Shown here: in pieces, positions 49,701 through 59,143 of the stretch
How positions within the stretch are numbered: position 1 is the first letter of the stretch
Layout: every line of letters begins with the position of its first letter
Assembly: GCA_001839685.1 (NCBI GenBank)
Contig: MLAK01000808.1
Location: 1-60,332 of the forward strand
Origin: Tritrichomonas foetus
Lineage: Eukaryota; Parabasalia; Tritrichomonadida; Tritrichomonadidae
Length of the DNA: 60,332 bases
Reading direction: 5' to 3'
The notes under the pieces: model-generated
What the model was told of the DNA's origin: nothing
The model's input: only the letters and a program-made list of their open reading frames with translations
Databases searched by the model: none
Program-made: the position numbers and the translations under genes

Positions 49701-50487
49701 TTATAGTTGACACAGTTTCCTTAGCTTGTTTCTGATTTAAATGTGTAATAATCATCTTGTAAAATTGTATTCCAACTGGGGTTAAATCTGTTACATAGGG
49801 AAATATATCATTCATAAATCTTTCATAAATATTTACAGGGATCTCATTTCCATGACGTTCAAAAACTGGTTTCAAACTATTCATCAAAATGAACAAAAAT
49901 TGGTTATCTGGTAATGTACATACGTCATTAAAAAAATCGGCTAATAGTGAATAATCTTCGACTGTAAAATTATTAAAATTCCGAAAAAATGTAATAAATT
50001 GAGTTATATACCTTGATAAGTCTGGAAATATTTTATTATTTCTATAAATATTAAACGCATAAATGAAACAATCTTTCCCAATATCGGCGTATTTAGAATC
50101 ATGAAGAAAATTCAAGATCATTAACAAATCAATTAAGCATTCTATTGTATCTGTGTGCTCATGGAAATTAATCCAAGATACATATGAGCTTAATATATAT
50201 GCATGAATATACTCCAAAGTTGGTTGGTCAGAAATTTGATATTCACTCAATGATATCAATGGTTTTGGAACGAATGGAACAAGTGTTTTGTTGATTTTTT
50301 TGATCGAGTCGCTATGATTGTTGTGGGATTTCAATGATGTTTTAATAATAAAAATCTCTTTTGCTGAAAAATGTGGTATTTTGTGTAAATCGAATAATGA
50401 GATAAGATTTGGATCTTTGATGTGAGCATGGTAATCTGGAATAACTTTTATTTTTAATTTTAATATTGAGATGAATGGATCACGCAT
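43786..50487 (-). CDS. PH-BEACH-WD40 protein with shortened BEACH domain
   Basis: A 2233-residue protein with the order typical of large BEACH proteins: an N-terminal armadillo-like half, a concanavalin-like segment near residue 830 (GGFTFVAWLYISKSL, WNDKNWSLTISV), a PH-like domain (about 1705-1800, CQIIKSNIIYKESEIL), BEACH (about 1815-1975) and a WD40-like tail (about 2050-2233). BEACH begins normally (WREHKISNFKYIHILNQISS, QYPIFPRILEDF) and ends normally (ELPPEFFFLPE, LPNWANSSFDFVYQCRKILESE, WFDQIWG). Between ILEDF and ELPPEFF there are only about 47 residues, against about 107 in the neighbour, and the NP...R.LSKP.GA and QGG.FD motifs are missing. These proteins normally regulate vesicle and lysosome traffic. 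It is a tandem paralogue of the gene at 51026-59143. The first ATG is at 50487. Confidence 0.88.
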   Translation of the reverse strand: MRDPFISILKLKIKVIPDYHAHIKDPNLISLFDLHKIPHFSAKEIFIIKTSLKSHNNHSDSIKKINKTLVPFVPKPLISLSEYQISDQPTLEYIHAYILSSYVSWINFHEHTDTIECLIDLLMILNFLHDSKYADIGKDCFIYAFNIYRNNKIFPDLSRYITQFITFFRNFNNFTVEDYSLLADFFNDVCTLPDNQFLFILMNSLKPVFERHGNEIPVNIYERFMNDIFPYVTDLTPVGIQFYKMIITHLNQKQAKETVSTIILVICKDILTLKQIPTFPPFEGSFSIIQSSFIPPADFPSITTFENGFNIIDNSAKVELPAFETLYNTELMDKILPFFKAISKSKVSSLEAVEKMGEFINRMAQTQSKYSLYIVFLALISKVLRHLLNHVSFTSLLFKKEIFNPAVICTGKNLMDQSIINMNILRSEAFKNILYDGANETSIVLNSFIDTPPMFLELIQRCIDNYDKMTINVLESCSFIEFISNALTFYQNLRYKNEKVAEEISIKLYFFISLICQEEKAKYSLFNNIYFCNIFVSQSYEENLRKFVFTQIKLAYQSECLPRAFLKLFESLFRKFPSAKSTQLANELLILINDIIVLQRSNAESYSIIAEPLFESLSMLDQSPGSSNLLSSVLKFFTETVFDLDDHQYNKFSTAIRTIYGNEDHDLIFKRLVQFLAGDSISTVNPSFIIRRPRAVLIFFYMYSKSQKIITFLIELCKFSDENCKACHQSRFDILILETIKSIWSDSTTDRHYLELLFNLLSIISSGQCSIAVVEKYISLLSPIGGQYLSPHIQIATDTLYDIIRSGLRIPSYQMPFQRDNQIKPQEIFSLIGGFTFVAWLYISKSLSNYRPMIFKIWNDKNWSLTISVNLNVISFLELGPNYKIPSNMDAFLPTNEWIKLGLTYYIDQKSASLLLYINSVHVTTLKTVVPDILDWNFHFCFGGVTEASTENDVKPSYIGPFSLYPILDNDQVAAVFNDNPNSFSPLERKPLFSYFPSTINTFEKSTFYSLFVGKDCLKLILPMFSMSYLTFIDGEKYKLLFESAISIISNTLSGYEEAEKGFLYNKGFEILSYLLTHANSIYLTYHLYTKICQIFQSLQNYHLQVKLFTSILVNISVWLTSNDQIPILKHILRTLIPSFPNLTKKFLSYQIVLNTLITFYSNQHPNKKTQKISHLQVCRNILYRMLTLPTYIEFKYLLSAIIQVDDNEIAKELLELLMNYSESTSLKPFFERNCIKNFFTKLCFDKINQIPHLVIDILVNFHTKSIIHISEYVDIILSQFSPKSASVELFDLLISLINQGYIEFFSFFCYVGVQLDVSEAKKINKIKTTNIINIENWYFCPVIWALSFVPEWQYVIMNFLAITDPNQWIPICTTIYHLSNLQNKNASDSINCYLMQISHFLICEEICINKKNFKDYQFLIGHYIFFHKYDQTFINFNLDIYETVDIMNDISNEKPQPEISLKGISSSYIKRLFLGSTNDKEKRFGLRISENMTWKDYELAKAFIFIFSKKQSYRDYDLYAIVYHFYSRIDLIENDFIVNFECIVQNDLNENQKLITKPYTDITSFVENVFIKKYLKTFLPSFMNIIDDDFVFNDTYKKSIVHDYRISNFKFIKHLRKQEKSYQNSWLKLWSELTQDGRPWESASHKISQYIRDMTLCGDGFPYKIKKVWRFEEKMSASIVSEIIYGANQYSDWNQEEQIDYHNNNKVLLIDSPCQIIKSNIIYKESEILVYKKIFILRNSKQKIMNISSIISMIQQSYHSKQLAFEIYLKDGKSFILVFPSTNHRDHIFDSIFSQIHIHSKFHPFIIRSGQPVPPEFIDDWREHKISNFKYIHILNQISSCSFHNEKQYPIFPRILEDFSDINSIRTFQQTIQYSDKTPFFYLKKVDQFQNSSINSFTHISQVTKEHELPPEFFFLPEIFETNEIQTFILPNWANSSFDFVYQCRKILESEQISENLNKWFDQIWGDFRVKYCMYLPLFDSPHPSRLPLPNTYDYSKTINIEESEKTEETSHSEFIICESLNWIAFFNTISSPSLSNLDVTTDNTYNIILKHKIEKVSNSIEFSFNDKIICSFISEEFHTIVIGMSNGTIFVHSLERSSPVFIINLCDEFAQAISISPSWGLIVVFTNKQRLILYNINGLLIKKIQTNSSIEKIFCWSNNEGFDFMATVTNIGDVIINEVYYATFKDYNYHCDKKVVDMSFSEKDQKLVLYTTHDCQKNKYISQFTMSNSKI

Positions 50488-51025
50488 CAAAGATGATATT
50501 CAACTTGATCTTAAAAAGTTGTAAATACATTCAATCGAATTTGAGTGAGCTTATTCAAAAATATTATTGGTAATACACCTTCTCAGAAACTAATCTTCTG
50601 TCACCTGAAGTTAATATCAAAAGTATGTAGGATTTTATAACAGGTTAATACAGATGAACAATTCTTTGGGAAAGGAATAACCAAAAACGATAATAAAGTA
50701 TTTTCTGTATTGCCTGATTTAAAAAGGCCAATTTCTGTGAACACATATTCATCAAATAGTAAATTCTAAATTAAATTAAATTCTAATCAATCTTTAAAAA
50801 TCATTGGGCACAAATAGATCAATTTCCAAAATATATTCAAGTGATAAACTATAAATAATTTGATCTTTTTATGACAGAATCAAGAATAAAATAACCAATT
50901 ATTCTTCATTATAAAATATATTCGATAAAAAAGAAACAAACTGAAAAATGCTCAGATAAATCGATGAATGGATATTTTAATATAAAAACTTACATATCAT
51001 TTATTATGGTGCTTGACTTGTATTA
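50488..51025. other. Intergenic spacer between tandem BEACH genes
   Basis: A spacer of 538 bp, AT-rich, with the promoter of the shortened BEACH gene and the 3' end of the complete one. I see no repeat or duplicated remnant that would mark the tandem duplication. Confidence 0.5.
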
Positions 51026-54000
51026 TTATTGTGGGAGTTCGGCAGACACAAATACTGCTTTACCTTTCGTAGAAGCCAAAACAGCAATTGAATCATTTAA
51101 TATATAGGATACTGCATTAATATTGAAATCAGATCGATAGATTTCTGTTCCAAGTTCCAAATAAAAGGCTTCAAACAAATAGACTTTGTTTTCACTGTTG
51201 GCCATGATGATATAATCAAATCCACTATTATTATTGAATGATGACCACGCACCAACTTGTTTTCCAATTCGTCTAGATCGAATAAAATCACCATTAATGG
51301 TATAAATTTTAATGTAATGATGAAGCTGTCCTTTTGAAAGCTCTGTCATATAAACAGTAACAAATCCCCAAGATGGAGTAATTAAGATTGAAATTGGTCT
51401 CATTCCGCATAAATTCACTGTTTTAGTGATAATTCCACTATTCAATGAACAGAAGAGTAAAAAGCCATCTTTAGTGCCACAAACTGCAGATTTAAACATC
51501 GAATTTATAGCAATGCATTTAACTGTACTTGAGAAAAGTGGAATAGTGAACTTAAGTTTCTTCTTTTGATATAAAGAAACAATAGAATCTTTATCTGCAA
51601 CAGCTGTCCAATTATGATCAGATGCAATTGTTGTTATTTCACTACGATGTTTAACAATAAGTTTCATTTCAAAATCAACTCTAAAGAGTTCATGAAGATT
51701 TTCATTTACTACATCGAATGCACCATTTTTGTTGAACGCCATAATCGTCTTTGTCATGTCTTTTTGTGCAACAATTGTTGTAAGACCCGAGAAGCTGTTG
51801 TTTCTGACCATTCTCCCACCTGGTGTTGGTGGAGTTGGTTGAGATAGTGGTATAAAATCACCAAGTGATGGAAGGTTAGCAGCTTTAGATGGATTGCCAA
51901 TTAATCTCTTTCTAACAGGCTTCAAAAGATTAACCTGGCTACCTCTTGAAGCTGCTGAAAGTGCAATTCCAGAAGAGGATGAATGTGTCATTGATTGATT
52001 ATGTGAGTTTGGCATTGGAACCTGTGATGGAATTATATCTGGCTTATCTAAAAGAACGGTAGGTTCATATGTGAAGTTCTTAGGTACATAATTATCATCA
52101 ACAGCGTAAATCTTCACTGTGTGATCTTTAGTAACAAGGTCAAGCATGATAAGTTTTAATGAAGAAGCGAAAGAAACCATCTTTGATGTATGAATATGTT
52201 TCTTCTTTGGTTGAAGTGGTTCTGGCTTTGGATGTGGTTTATCGAAAAGCTGAGGTGGAATTTGACCAATGTGACACAGAACTGCTTCAACATTGGAACG
52301 CTTTTCAATATCATTAAGGGCAATTTCATCCCAAATGTTGGAATACATTTCGTGCATGAATACATTATTGGCAGCTTTCGCTTTTCCACCACGTTGTTTT
52401 TCTCCCCAAATTAGATCGATCCAATTATTGATATTCTGGGAAACATATTCGCTTTCTAAAGCTTTCCTATTCTTGTAAATGAATTCAATTGGTGAATCAT
52501 TTGCCCATGGTGGAAGAACAACATCATCGATTTTTCCATTTGATGTTCTTCCAAGGTCGAATCGATCAGAATTGACAAGAAACTCGGGCATCAAAAAGAA
52601 TTCAGGTGTTAATTCACGGAAATCATTATGTGTCGTTTTAACAAGTCGATAAGCATCGGCAATCGATGAAAAAACTCTTGCTGGCACATCAAACTGTCCA
52701 CCTTGGATGTCAATATGCATTGTTGTATATGGTTCAAGCCGAATCATATATAAGCATACTGTAAGTGGACAAGAAAAAGCAGAACTGTACAAATAATTGC
52801 CAAGTCCAATTGCATCAAGTTGTTCAGCTTTGTCTTTCAATTCATTAAGCCTTGTTTCATCCAGGGCACCAATTGGCTTAGATAAATCACGATAAACTTT
52901 TGGATCATTAAGATCGAGTTTTTTAGATGTATAATCGTCTAAAACCCATGGGAATACGGGATATTGAGAAATATCATTCACAGACCTTCCACTATAAATG
53001 TTTAAGAACATTAAGTATTGGAAATTGGATATTTCACGTTTGATCCAACGTTCAGTTATACGAGATTGTTGTAGAGAAAGCTTGAAATCTAAAGGTTGGA
53101 CTGTGATTAGATTCTTAAAACTCTTTAATACTTGAGCAGAGCTGAAATTCGGGAAATTGATGAAATAGGTTTGTCCCTCCTCGGTGAAGATTTCAATTGC
53201 GGTTGGATGATGTAAACGTGTTCTTGGAAATACATGAACAATGCTTTTTAGATTAATAGCAGTTGATTTTTTATCACCAATAGCCAAAACAATGCAATTT
53301 TCCATAAGAGAGAAGTTTGCTTCTTCATAGGTTTTATTAATTTTAATTATTTCGCAGGGAAGTTCAATAATACATTTCGAAGTTGAAAGAGTGTTATCTG
53401 TTTTGGACTTTACAGATTCATCAGTGATTTCAAATAGATTTGAAAGAACACTGTCATTATAGATCGATTGTAATTGCTCTTTGTATTCTTGGAGCTTTGT
53501 CATTGCATCAGTAGTGCTTCCTGTATCACGAACAAGTGAGGCCTCAAAATGAATATCGAAATTAAAGTTTTGTTTCAATTTTGGTGGGAAAAGACTCCAA
53601 CAAAATGTAAATTCACGTCTATAGTGAACAGATTGAAGCATATTAGGTGGTAATGATTTATGCCATGGACCACGCTCAATTGAGAAGCTGTGCCAAAGCT
53701 GTTGCCACAATTTAGTCGATGCTGTCTTGAATTGATTAATTTCATCTTTGAAATCTGCTAACATGTTGTTTGTAACAGCTATTATATTGCTTGCTGTTGT
53801 TAATTCGTATGTTTGATAAGCGAAAATGGAATTTTTATCTTCATAATCTTTAATCATATTCATTGTTGATTTCCATTTTTGACAGAATTTAACAATTTCA
53901 TCACTTTGATAATTAATTAAGAATTCATTTGATTGAAATTGCATATCATGAATTGGTGTTTTCAATATTCTTTTTTCATTGGCACGAGTTGCATTTTTAT

Positions 54001-57000
54001 CATAGAATGAAAGCCCTGGTAATAAATCGTTGCTATTTGAATTAATCATTGAAATAGCAAAATTGGCAATATCTCGATTAGAATAAATAATGAATGATGC
54101 AATCATTACAACAGTCGCTTCGAAATCTTTTAATGGACATTTCTTAAACATCTTCAAGAAATTGATTGCGGCGTCAGTGTCGGCCCATTTTCCTTCAGAT
54201 GTTTCTCGAATTCCAAAATGATAGCAAATTACATTTTCTTGGAGTTCTCTATAAATGACTAATGTATCATTTGGAAGCAGTCTATCAGAATTACTCGTAA
54301 ATTTGCTTTGCGTTTGTCTGAGATCGACTTTTTCGCCTGTAAAAATCTTAATGGAAAACTGAGACATACGACGACCATGATGAACTTTACTTCTTCGGTT
54401 TCCACTTGCTAATATTCTTGGTTCTGCAACGAGTTCTTCTTCTTCAACTTTAGGTGCAAGTGTTGAGTATGCTTTTTGAGCAATGAAGTTTGAATATCTT
54501 TCTGTCCCATTGGAATTTAACAATGGTCTACTCCTTGATCGAGATACTTTATCCATGAAAGTAAATTCATCAAAATCAGTTTCTTCTTCATAAAATGGAG
54601 AACCTTGAAAGATTTTCTTTGTTCGCTTTTCCATAGCTGGTTCTGAACGATAAAATAAGAAATGTTGAGCACATTTGTAATAAACAGAAATATTTTTCGT
54701 TAATTCTCCTTCTGGTGCATCTTTTAATGCTTTCACAAACTCATCAAGAACAATGGCTTTCATCGAATCTGAATCTTCATTATAAACATGACCAACAATA
54801 TCTACAATGGTGTAAACGTGATCAAAATGCGAGAACGAGCATCTACAAAGAAATGAAGCAACAATTCTGGCAATATCTTCTGAATAATTATACATTGATA
54901 TAACTGACCAAATGCACCATGATGGTGAATTTATAAATGATGTGCTTGGTTGTAATTTTTCATACAATTGTTTAATATGATCTTCACCGAGATTCATTGC
55001 AAGCCAAGAAGTGATTTGGAAGAATTCTGGGATCCTTTCTATGCAGCCATCTAAAAATAGATTAAAGTATTCATTTGTTATCATGTCAGTTGACATTTGG
55101 TGAATAATAATATCAAACTGTGCATCAACTGTCATATTCGGGAAATAGGTAGCACGATAAGCATTGATTAATGTTTTCATACTCATAAATGAAACATCTT
55201 TATTTGGTGAATTAACTAAATATTGTAATAATTTGATATATTTGAAAGAATCTGTAGCTTTAAGAAGTGGTGAGTTTTTGCCTTTGGTGATCAAATTATT
55301 TAATATGCTTATATAATCTAATTGCTGTTGAGGATCTTTAGAATTTACAATCATGCAGACTAAAAGATATAAATCAGAATTAGTGAAATGGTAATTAGCT
55401 AATGTAATAGCAAGCATATTTAAATACTTTCTGCATGTTTTGATATCGGCATTATATGGTTGTGGACGTTGAATATCGGGTTCGTCATTCTTATAGTAGT
55501 AATAAATTCTCATAATATTCACAACCCATCTAAATGGTCTGTGTAAATTAGATAGCTCGATATTCTTCGGGAATAAATATTTAGTCCAGTGTTCAATAAT
55601 TCCTTTATGATCATTGACTGGTGCTCTAAATAAAATTTCAACATTGGTTAATACGCATGTGAAAAGTTGTTCTTTAAGTTCAATGCAGGTAATGGAATTG
55701 AATAATTTATAAAATAACTTATATGATTCTAGATTTATATGTTTTTCGTTGTTCGTTTGTAAAAAGAACGAAATAATCTCGAATCCATGAGATTCATAAA
55801 AGCTTTTTTGCGTCTCAATGTTTTGAGTGAGAGTTTCTTTCAATAGCTTTAATGATTTCAATGGTAAATCGTTCATTTCGGTTTCATTTTCGAATTTAAT
55901 ATCCCATTGAGCAAAAATAGGTAGAAATATATCTGCACCACATCGTTTACAAAGAACATCAGTGAATGAAGGTGGGTGTAAAGCTTGAAGTTCTGTTTTA
56001 GAGTAAATAGATGATGATGGAACAATGTTTCTGATGACGATAGTATCTATGGGGATATATGGAACTAACGCAAATATTGGATTGCAGCTGAGATCAGTCG
56101 AAGTTGCACCAACTTTATATATATTAGCAACTTGCTCAGCACCAAGTGGGGGATATAATGCATATTGGCCACATTCTGATGGTTGATCTGGACTAATTGA
56201 ACCATCAGATGTTCCACCAAGTGTACAAAGAAGATTTCCTTTATCAAAACGAATGGTGTTTAAGTTGATTTCTTTAATAAATTGAGAATTGTTGTAAACA
56301 AATACAGTTGATTGTTCATTTTCATTATTGCTGTTGATAACAACAATAGTGAAAAGTGACCATTCATGCGTAGAAAGAATATATTCAGTTTTTATTATTC
56401 CTTGGTTTGATATGCTCATCATTATTGATGTCCAATTAAGATAAATTGATAAATGTTGTCCTTTTTGATCATTTAATGTAATTAAATGAAGTGCATAATC
56501 GGGCAATGATACATTAGATTGAATCCAGCAGCAAAATGAGAAGCCATCATTAATATATTCACCTTTAACTCTGTTTACTGTAAGTCCTGATGAAGAGTTA
56601 AATGGAATACTTTCAACCAGCTTTTCGCTTCTCTTGGAAATTAGTGAAAGAAATGTATCTATTGTGGTTTTATGATACCATGGCAAATAACAACCTTTTA
56701 CAAGGCACAACAAAGAAATAAAGCGTTGAACAACAGACACAGATGAAGCATGTTTCGAAATAAGTGAAAACACTTCGAAAGTTTTGGTGATTGTTTCTAA
56801 ATCACAGTTGGAATTTTCTCTTTCATCTTGGATAATATCCAAGAGGGCAATATCGACTTCATGCTGATGAATTTGAAGTTTGTTCTCATCTGAATAATTA
56901 CATAAATGAGAAATAAAATCTAAAACATTATTGAAAATTGGTGAATTACAAAAAGTAAGTAAAAGTAAATGCAAAGCCTTTGGTTGTGCAATATTGAATG

Positions 57001-59143
57001 GCGAGTCTGGCGTAGCATTTTCATTTCCAGCTGTCAGTTTTACCAATAAATTGAAGAAAATTTGTGGCGGTGATTTTCCAAGTAATCTGATCATAGAATC
57101 TTCAAGTGCAGCAACTTCTTGTGATCGAAGATGATGATATTTAGATTCTAAAATCAAAAACTTCAATGTATTTGATAATAATGTACGTGAAATATTTAAA
57201 CTAGGTAATTTCAAAATTCCTAAACAAAGGGGATTAATGAGTCTTTCAAACATTTTTGCCAGATTTTCACTCTTTGGAATCATTCTATTAAATTCGCAGA
57301 TTTGGTAATTACATCCTTGAATATAAAAAACATCATCAAGATATTGGAAAGCATCATCAAATATAGAAACGATTTTTTCAGAGAATGCGCTAGTTTCAAC
57401 AATGATATTCTTTTGTGAATAAGCTTTGAATGCATTAATTACGAAGCCTTGGAAGCCTTTTTCGAATACAACTGGTGAAATAGCAGTCATGAAATTATCA
57501 TCTGTGAAAAATTGATAAAGAACTTTGTCATTCTTAAATAATTTATCCAAAATATAAAATATTGCAACACGTGCTTTTCGAATGCTATCAACATCGTTAT
57601 CAGATAAACCTGTCATATTCTGATAGATTGTATTAACCTTTAAAAGTAAGTTATAATAAGTTCGAACAAAATCTTTATGAATTCTGATTTTTGATAAGAA
57701 ACTTGTCAATCTGTAAAGTAATTCTGCATAAAGAAGTGGGAATCTTGAAGTATCATCAATAAATCTATATAAGTGCTCAATATTTTTTTCAATAAGGATT
57801 TCCATTGCATTATGTCTGAGCATATTTATAATATTCCAATTTTTAGGTGGATTAAAAGCATTAATTCCTGGATAAAAAATGAATTGGCTGGTTAATAACT
57901 TAATAGGAATTGGCAATTTGGTCATTTTTTGGAATCCTTTAAATATTAAAAGCAAAAAGGCATAACCATCAAGTGAATTAGAAAGTTCACCACCTTCTTC
58001 AAAGTGTTTATATAAAGGTGGTATTATTTCTAAAACAAATTCTGGACTTTTCGATAATTCATTAATAAAAACATTTGCGATATCGTTTAATTTCGGTGAA
58101 ATTTGGGTTGCAAGGCTCGGAACTTCGGGAAAAGTTATTGTGGGTGTCTTTAAATCAACTACACTATTGATGTCAGTTGGATGTGCAATTTTATGTTTCC
58201 AATTAATTTCTTGATCTGTATTTATTGATAAAATGACAAAATTATCTTGTTTCTCGTCATTTTGCAATTTTCCTAGGACACTATTTTTATCGATTTGAAT
58301 TACAAAGCCAACTGGGATTAGCGATAAGTATGCTTGAACTTCTGCCATACCGAATTTCTGGTAAACTGCAATAACATATTCAAGTGATGATTTATCGAGA
58401 GAAGATAGCATATTGCTAATCATAGGTGACGACATTTCGATTATCTTTTTAGGGAATTTATCTTGAAGCTGTTTCAGCAATTTTACAAGAAAATTAATAA
58501 AATGTGAATATGCATTTGGTGAATTTTGATTTCCTTCGCTATCAAAAGCGTTAATAACTTTAACTATGATGTCAAAAAATGCATCAGGTAGATTTGGAAC
58601 TGAACTAATAATTCCTTCAATGATCTCCACTTTTCCAGAAATATCGACGTTATCCAGCTTTTTTGGTAAAATCATCAATAGCAAATTGTACATTGCTGAA
58701 ATCGACACGTTAATAATGTGCTGTGAATTTTGGTCGGACTTTACATGGTTTGCTAATAACTTCAAAATTTCGAATATCAACGATAAGTAATCACTTTCGT
58801 TTGAATTGTAATGATCACAACACCACGTTAAGTAAGAGAAAAGTATGATTGTTGCGCAAAGTTGCGGCTCTTTTTCAATAAAACTTGGATCTCCCATCAT
58901 TTGCATTAAAAGAACCGGTTTAAACGGAAAACATATTTTGGCCGCCGAAAGTGCTTCAAAACAGTTTTTTCCTTTAATCATTTCGTTTTTCGCGGATTTA
59001 ACTTGATTTTGAGTATATTTCTGTGGGAAAAGGGTAACGACATCTTTCTTCAACTCAGTTGGAATATTTCTTGAAACAACACTTCCTGTAACTACCATCT
59101 GCAGGATGGAATTACACATGTCGTTGGGAGAAAGTATTGTCAT
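51026..59143 (-). CDS. PH-BEACH-WD40 protein with complete BEACH domain
   Basis: A 2705-residue relative of the LRBA/neurobeachin/WDFY group. It has an armadillo-like N-terminal region, a concanavalin-like segment near residue 865-900 (GFSFCCWIQSNVSLPDYALHL), a PH-like domain (about 1924-2010), and then a full BEACH domain (about 2029-2290). BEACH motifs in order: REISNFQYLMFLNIYSGRSVNDI, QYPVFPWVLDDY, YRDLSKPIGA, YSSAFSCPLTVCLYMIRLEPYT, DIQGGQFD, TPEFFLMPEFL, DVVLPPWANDSPIEFI, ALESEYVSQNINNWIDLIWG. WD40-like blades follow to the end. Such proteins scaffold lysosome-related and phagosomal membrane traffic. The first ATG in frame is at 59143 (MTILSPNDM); the longer frame starts with a non-ATG codon. 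A TCAAAAAGT nonamer lies 28 bp before the ATG. Confidence 0.95.
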   Translation of the reverse strand: MTILSPNDMCNSILQMVVTGSVVSRNIPTELKKDVVTLFPQKYTQNQVKSAKNEMIKGKNCFEALSAAKICFPFKPVLLMQMMGDPSFIEKEPQLCATIILFSYLTWCCDHYNSNESDYLSLIFEILKLLANHVKSDQNSQHIINVSISAMYNLLLMILPKKLDNVDISGKVEIIEGIISSVPNLPDAFFDIIVKVINAFDSEGNQNSPNAYSHFINFLVKLLKQLQDKFPKKIIEMSSPMISNMLSSLDKSSLEYVIAVYQKFGMAEVQAYLSLIPVGFVIQIDKNSVLGKLQNDEKQDNFVILSINTDQEINWKHKIAHPTDINSVVDLKTPTITFPEVPSLATQISPKLNDIANVFINELSKSPEFVLEIIPPLYKHFEEGGELSNSLDGYAFLLLIFKGFQKMTKLPIPIKLLTSQFIFYPGINAFNPPKNWNIINMLRHNAMEILIEKNIEHLYRFIDDTSRFPLLYAELLYRLTSFLSKIRIHKDFVRTYYNLLLKVNTIYQNMTGLSDNDVDSIRKARVAIFYILDKLFKNDKVLYQFFTDDNFMTAISPVVFEKGFQGFVINAFKAYSQKNIIVETSAFSEKIVSIFDDAFQYLDDVFYIQGCNYQICEFNRMIPKSENLAKMFERLINPLCLGILKLPSLNISRTLLSNTLKFLILESKYHHLRSQEVAALEDSMIRLLGKSPPQIFFNLLVKLTAGNENATPDSPFNIAQPKALHLLLLTFCNSPIFNNVLDFISHLCNYSDENKLQIHQHEVDIALLDIIQDERENSNCDLETITKTFEVFSLISKHASSVSVVQRFISLLCLVKGCYLPWYHKTTIDTFLSLISKRSEKLVESIPFNSSSGLTVNRVKGEYINDGFSFCCWIQSNVSLPDYALHLITLNDQKGQHLSIYLNWTSIMMSISNQGIIKTEYILSTHEWSLFTIVVINSNNENEQSTVFVYNNSQFIKEINLNTIRFDKGNLLCTLGGTSDGSISPDQPSECGQYALYPPLGAEQVANIYKVGATSTDLSCNPIFALVPYIPIDTIVIRNIVPSSSIYSKTELQALHPPSFTDVLCKRCGADIFLPIFAQWDIKFENETEMNDLPLKSLKLLKETLTQNIETQKSFYESHGFEIISFFLQTNNEKHINLESYKLFYKLFNSITCIELKEQLFTCVLTNVEILFRAPVNDHKGIIEHWTKYLFPKNIELSNLHRPFRWVVNIMRIYYYYKNDEPDIQRPQPYNADIKTCRKYLNMLAITLANYHFTNSDLYLLVCMIVNSKDPQQQLDYISILNNLITKGKNSPLLKATDSFKYIKLLQYLVNSPNKDVSFMSMKTLINAYRATYFPNMTVDAQFDIIIHQMSTDMITNEYFNLFLDGCIERIPEFFQITSWLAMNLGEDHIKQLYEKLQPSTSFINSPSWCIWSVISMYNYSEDIARIVASFLCRCSFSHFDHVYTIVDIVGHVYNEDSDSMKAIVLDEFVKALKDAPEGELTKNISVYYKCAQHFLFYRSEPAMEKRTKKIFQGSPFYEEETDFDEFTFMDKVSRSRSRPLLNSNGTERYSNFIAQKAYSTLAPKVEEEELVAEPRILASGNRRSKVHHGRRMSQFSIKIFTGEKVDLRQTQSKFTSNSDRLLPNDTLVIYRELQENVICYHFGIRETSEGKWADTDAAINFLKMFKKCPLKDFEATVVMIASFIIYSNRDIANFAISMINSNSNDLLPGLSFYDKNATRANEKRILKTPIHDMQFQSNEFLINYQSDEIVKFCQKWKSTMNMIKDYEDKNSIFAYQTYELTTASNIIAVTNNMLADFKDEINQFKTASTKLWQQLWHSFSIERGPWHKSLPPNMLQSVHYRREFTFCWSLFPPKLKQNFNFDIHFEASLVRDTGSTTDAMTKLQEYKEQLQSIYNDSVLSNLFEITDESVKSKTDNTLSTSKCIIELPCEIIKINKTYEEANFSLMENCIVLAIGDKKSTAINLKSIVHVFPRTRLHHPTAIEIFTEEGQTYFINFPNFSSAQVLKSFKNLITVQPLDFKLSLQQSRITERWIKREISNFQYLMFLNIYSGRSVNDISQYPVFPWVLDDYTSKKLDLNDPKVYRDLSKPIGALDETRLNELKDKAEQLDAIGLGNYLYSSAFSCPLTVCLYMIRLEPYTTMHIDIQGGQFDVPARVFSSIADAYRLVKTTHNDFRELTPEFFLMPEFLVNSDRFDLGRTSNGKIDDVVLPPWANDSPIEFIYKNRKALESEYVSQNINNWIDLIWGEKQRGGKAKAANNVFMHEMYSNIWDEIALNDIEKRSNVEAVLCHIGQIPPQLFDKPHPKPEPLQPKKKHIHTSKMVSFASSLKLIMLDLVTKDHTVKIYAVDDNYVPKNFTYEPTVLLDKPDIIPSQVPMPNSHNQSMTHSSSSGIALSAASRGSQVNLLKPVRKRLIGNPSKAANLPSLGDFIPLSQPTPPTPGGRMVRNNSFSGLTTIVAQKDMTKTIMAFNKNGAFDVVNENLHELFRVDFEMKLIVKHRSEITTIASDHNWTAVADKDSIVSLYQKKKLKFTIPLFSSTVKCIAINSMFKSAVCGTKDGFLLFCSLNSGIITKTVNLCGMRPISILITPSWGFVTVYMTELSKGQLHHYIKIYTINGDFIRSRRIGKQVGAWSSFNNNSGFDYIIMANSENKVYLFEAFYLELGTEIYRSDFNINAVSYILNDSIAVLASTKGKAVFVSAELPQ

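Noticed and set aside
49343..49735. 130-codon frame antisense to a BEACH gene
   Set aside because: It is a shadow frame within the long intact BEACH-protein gene.
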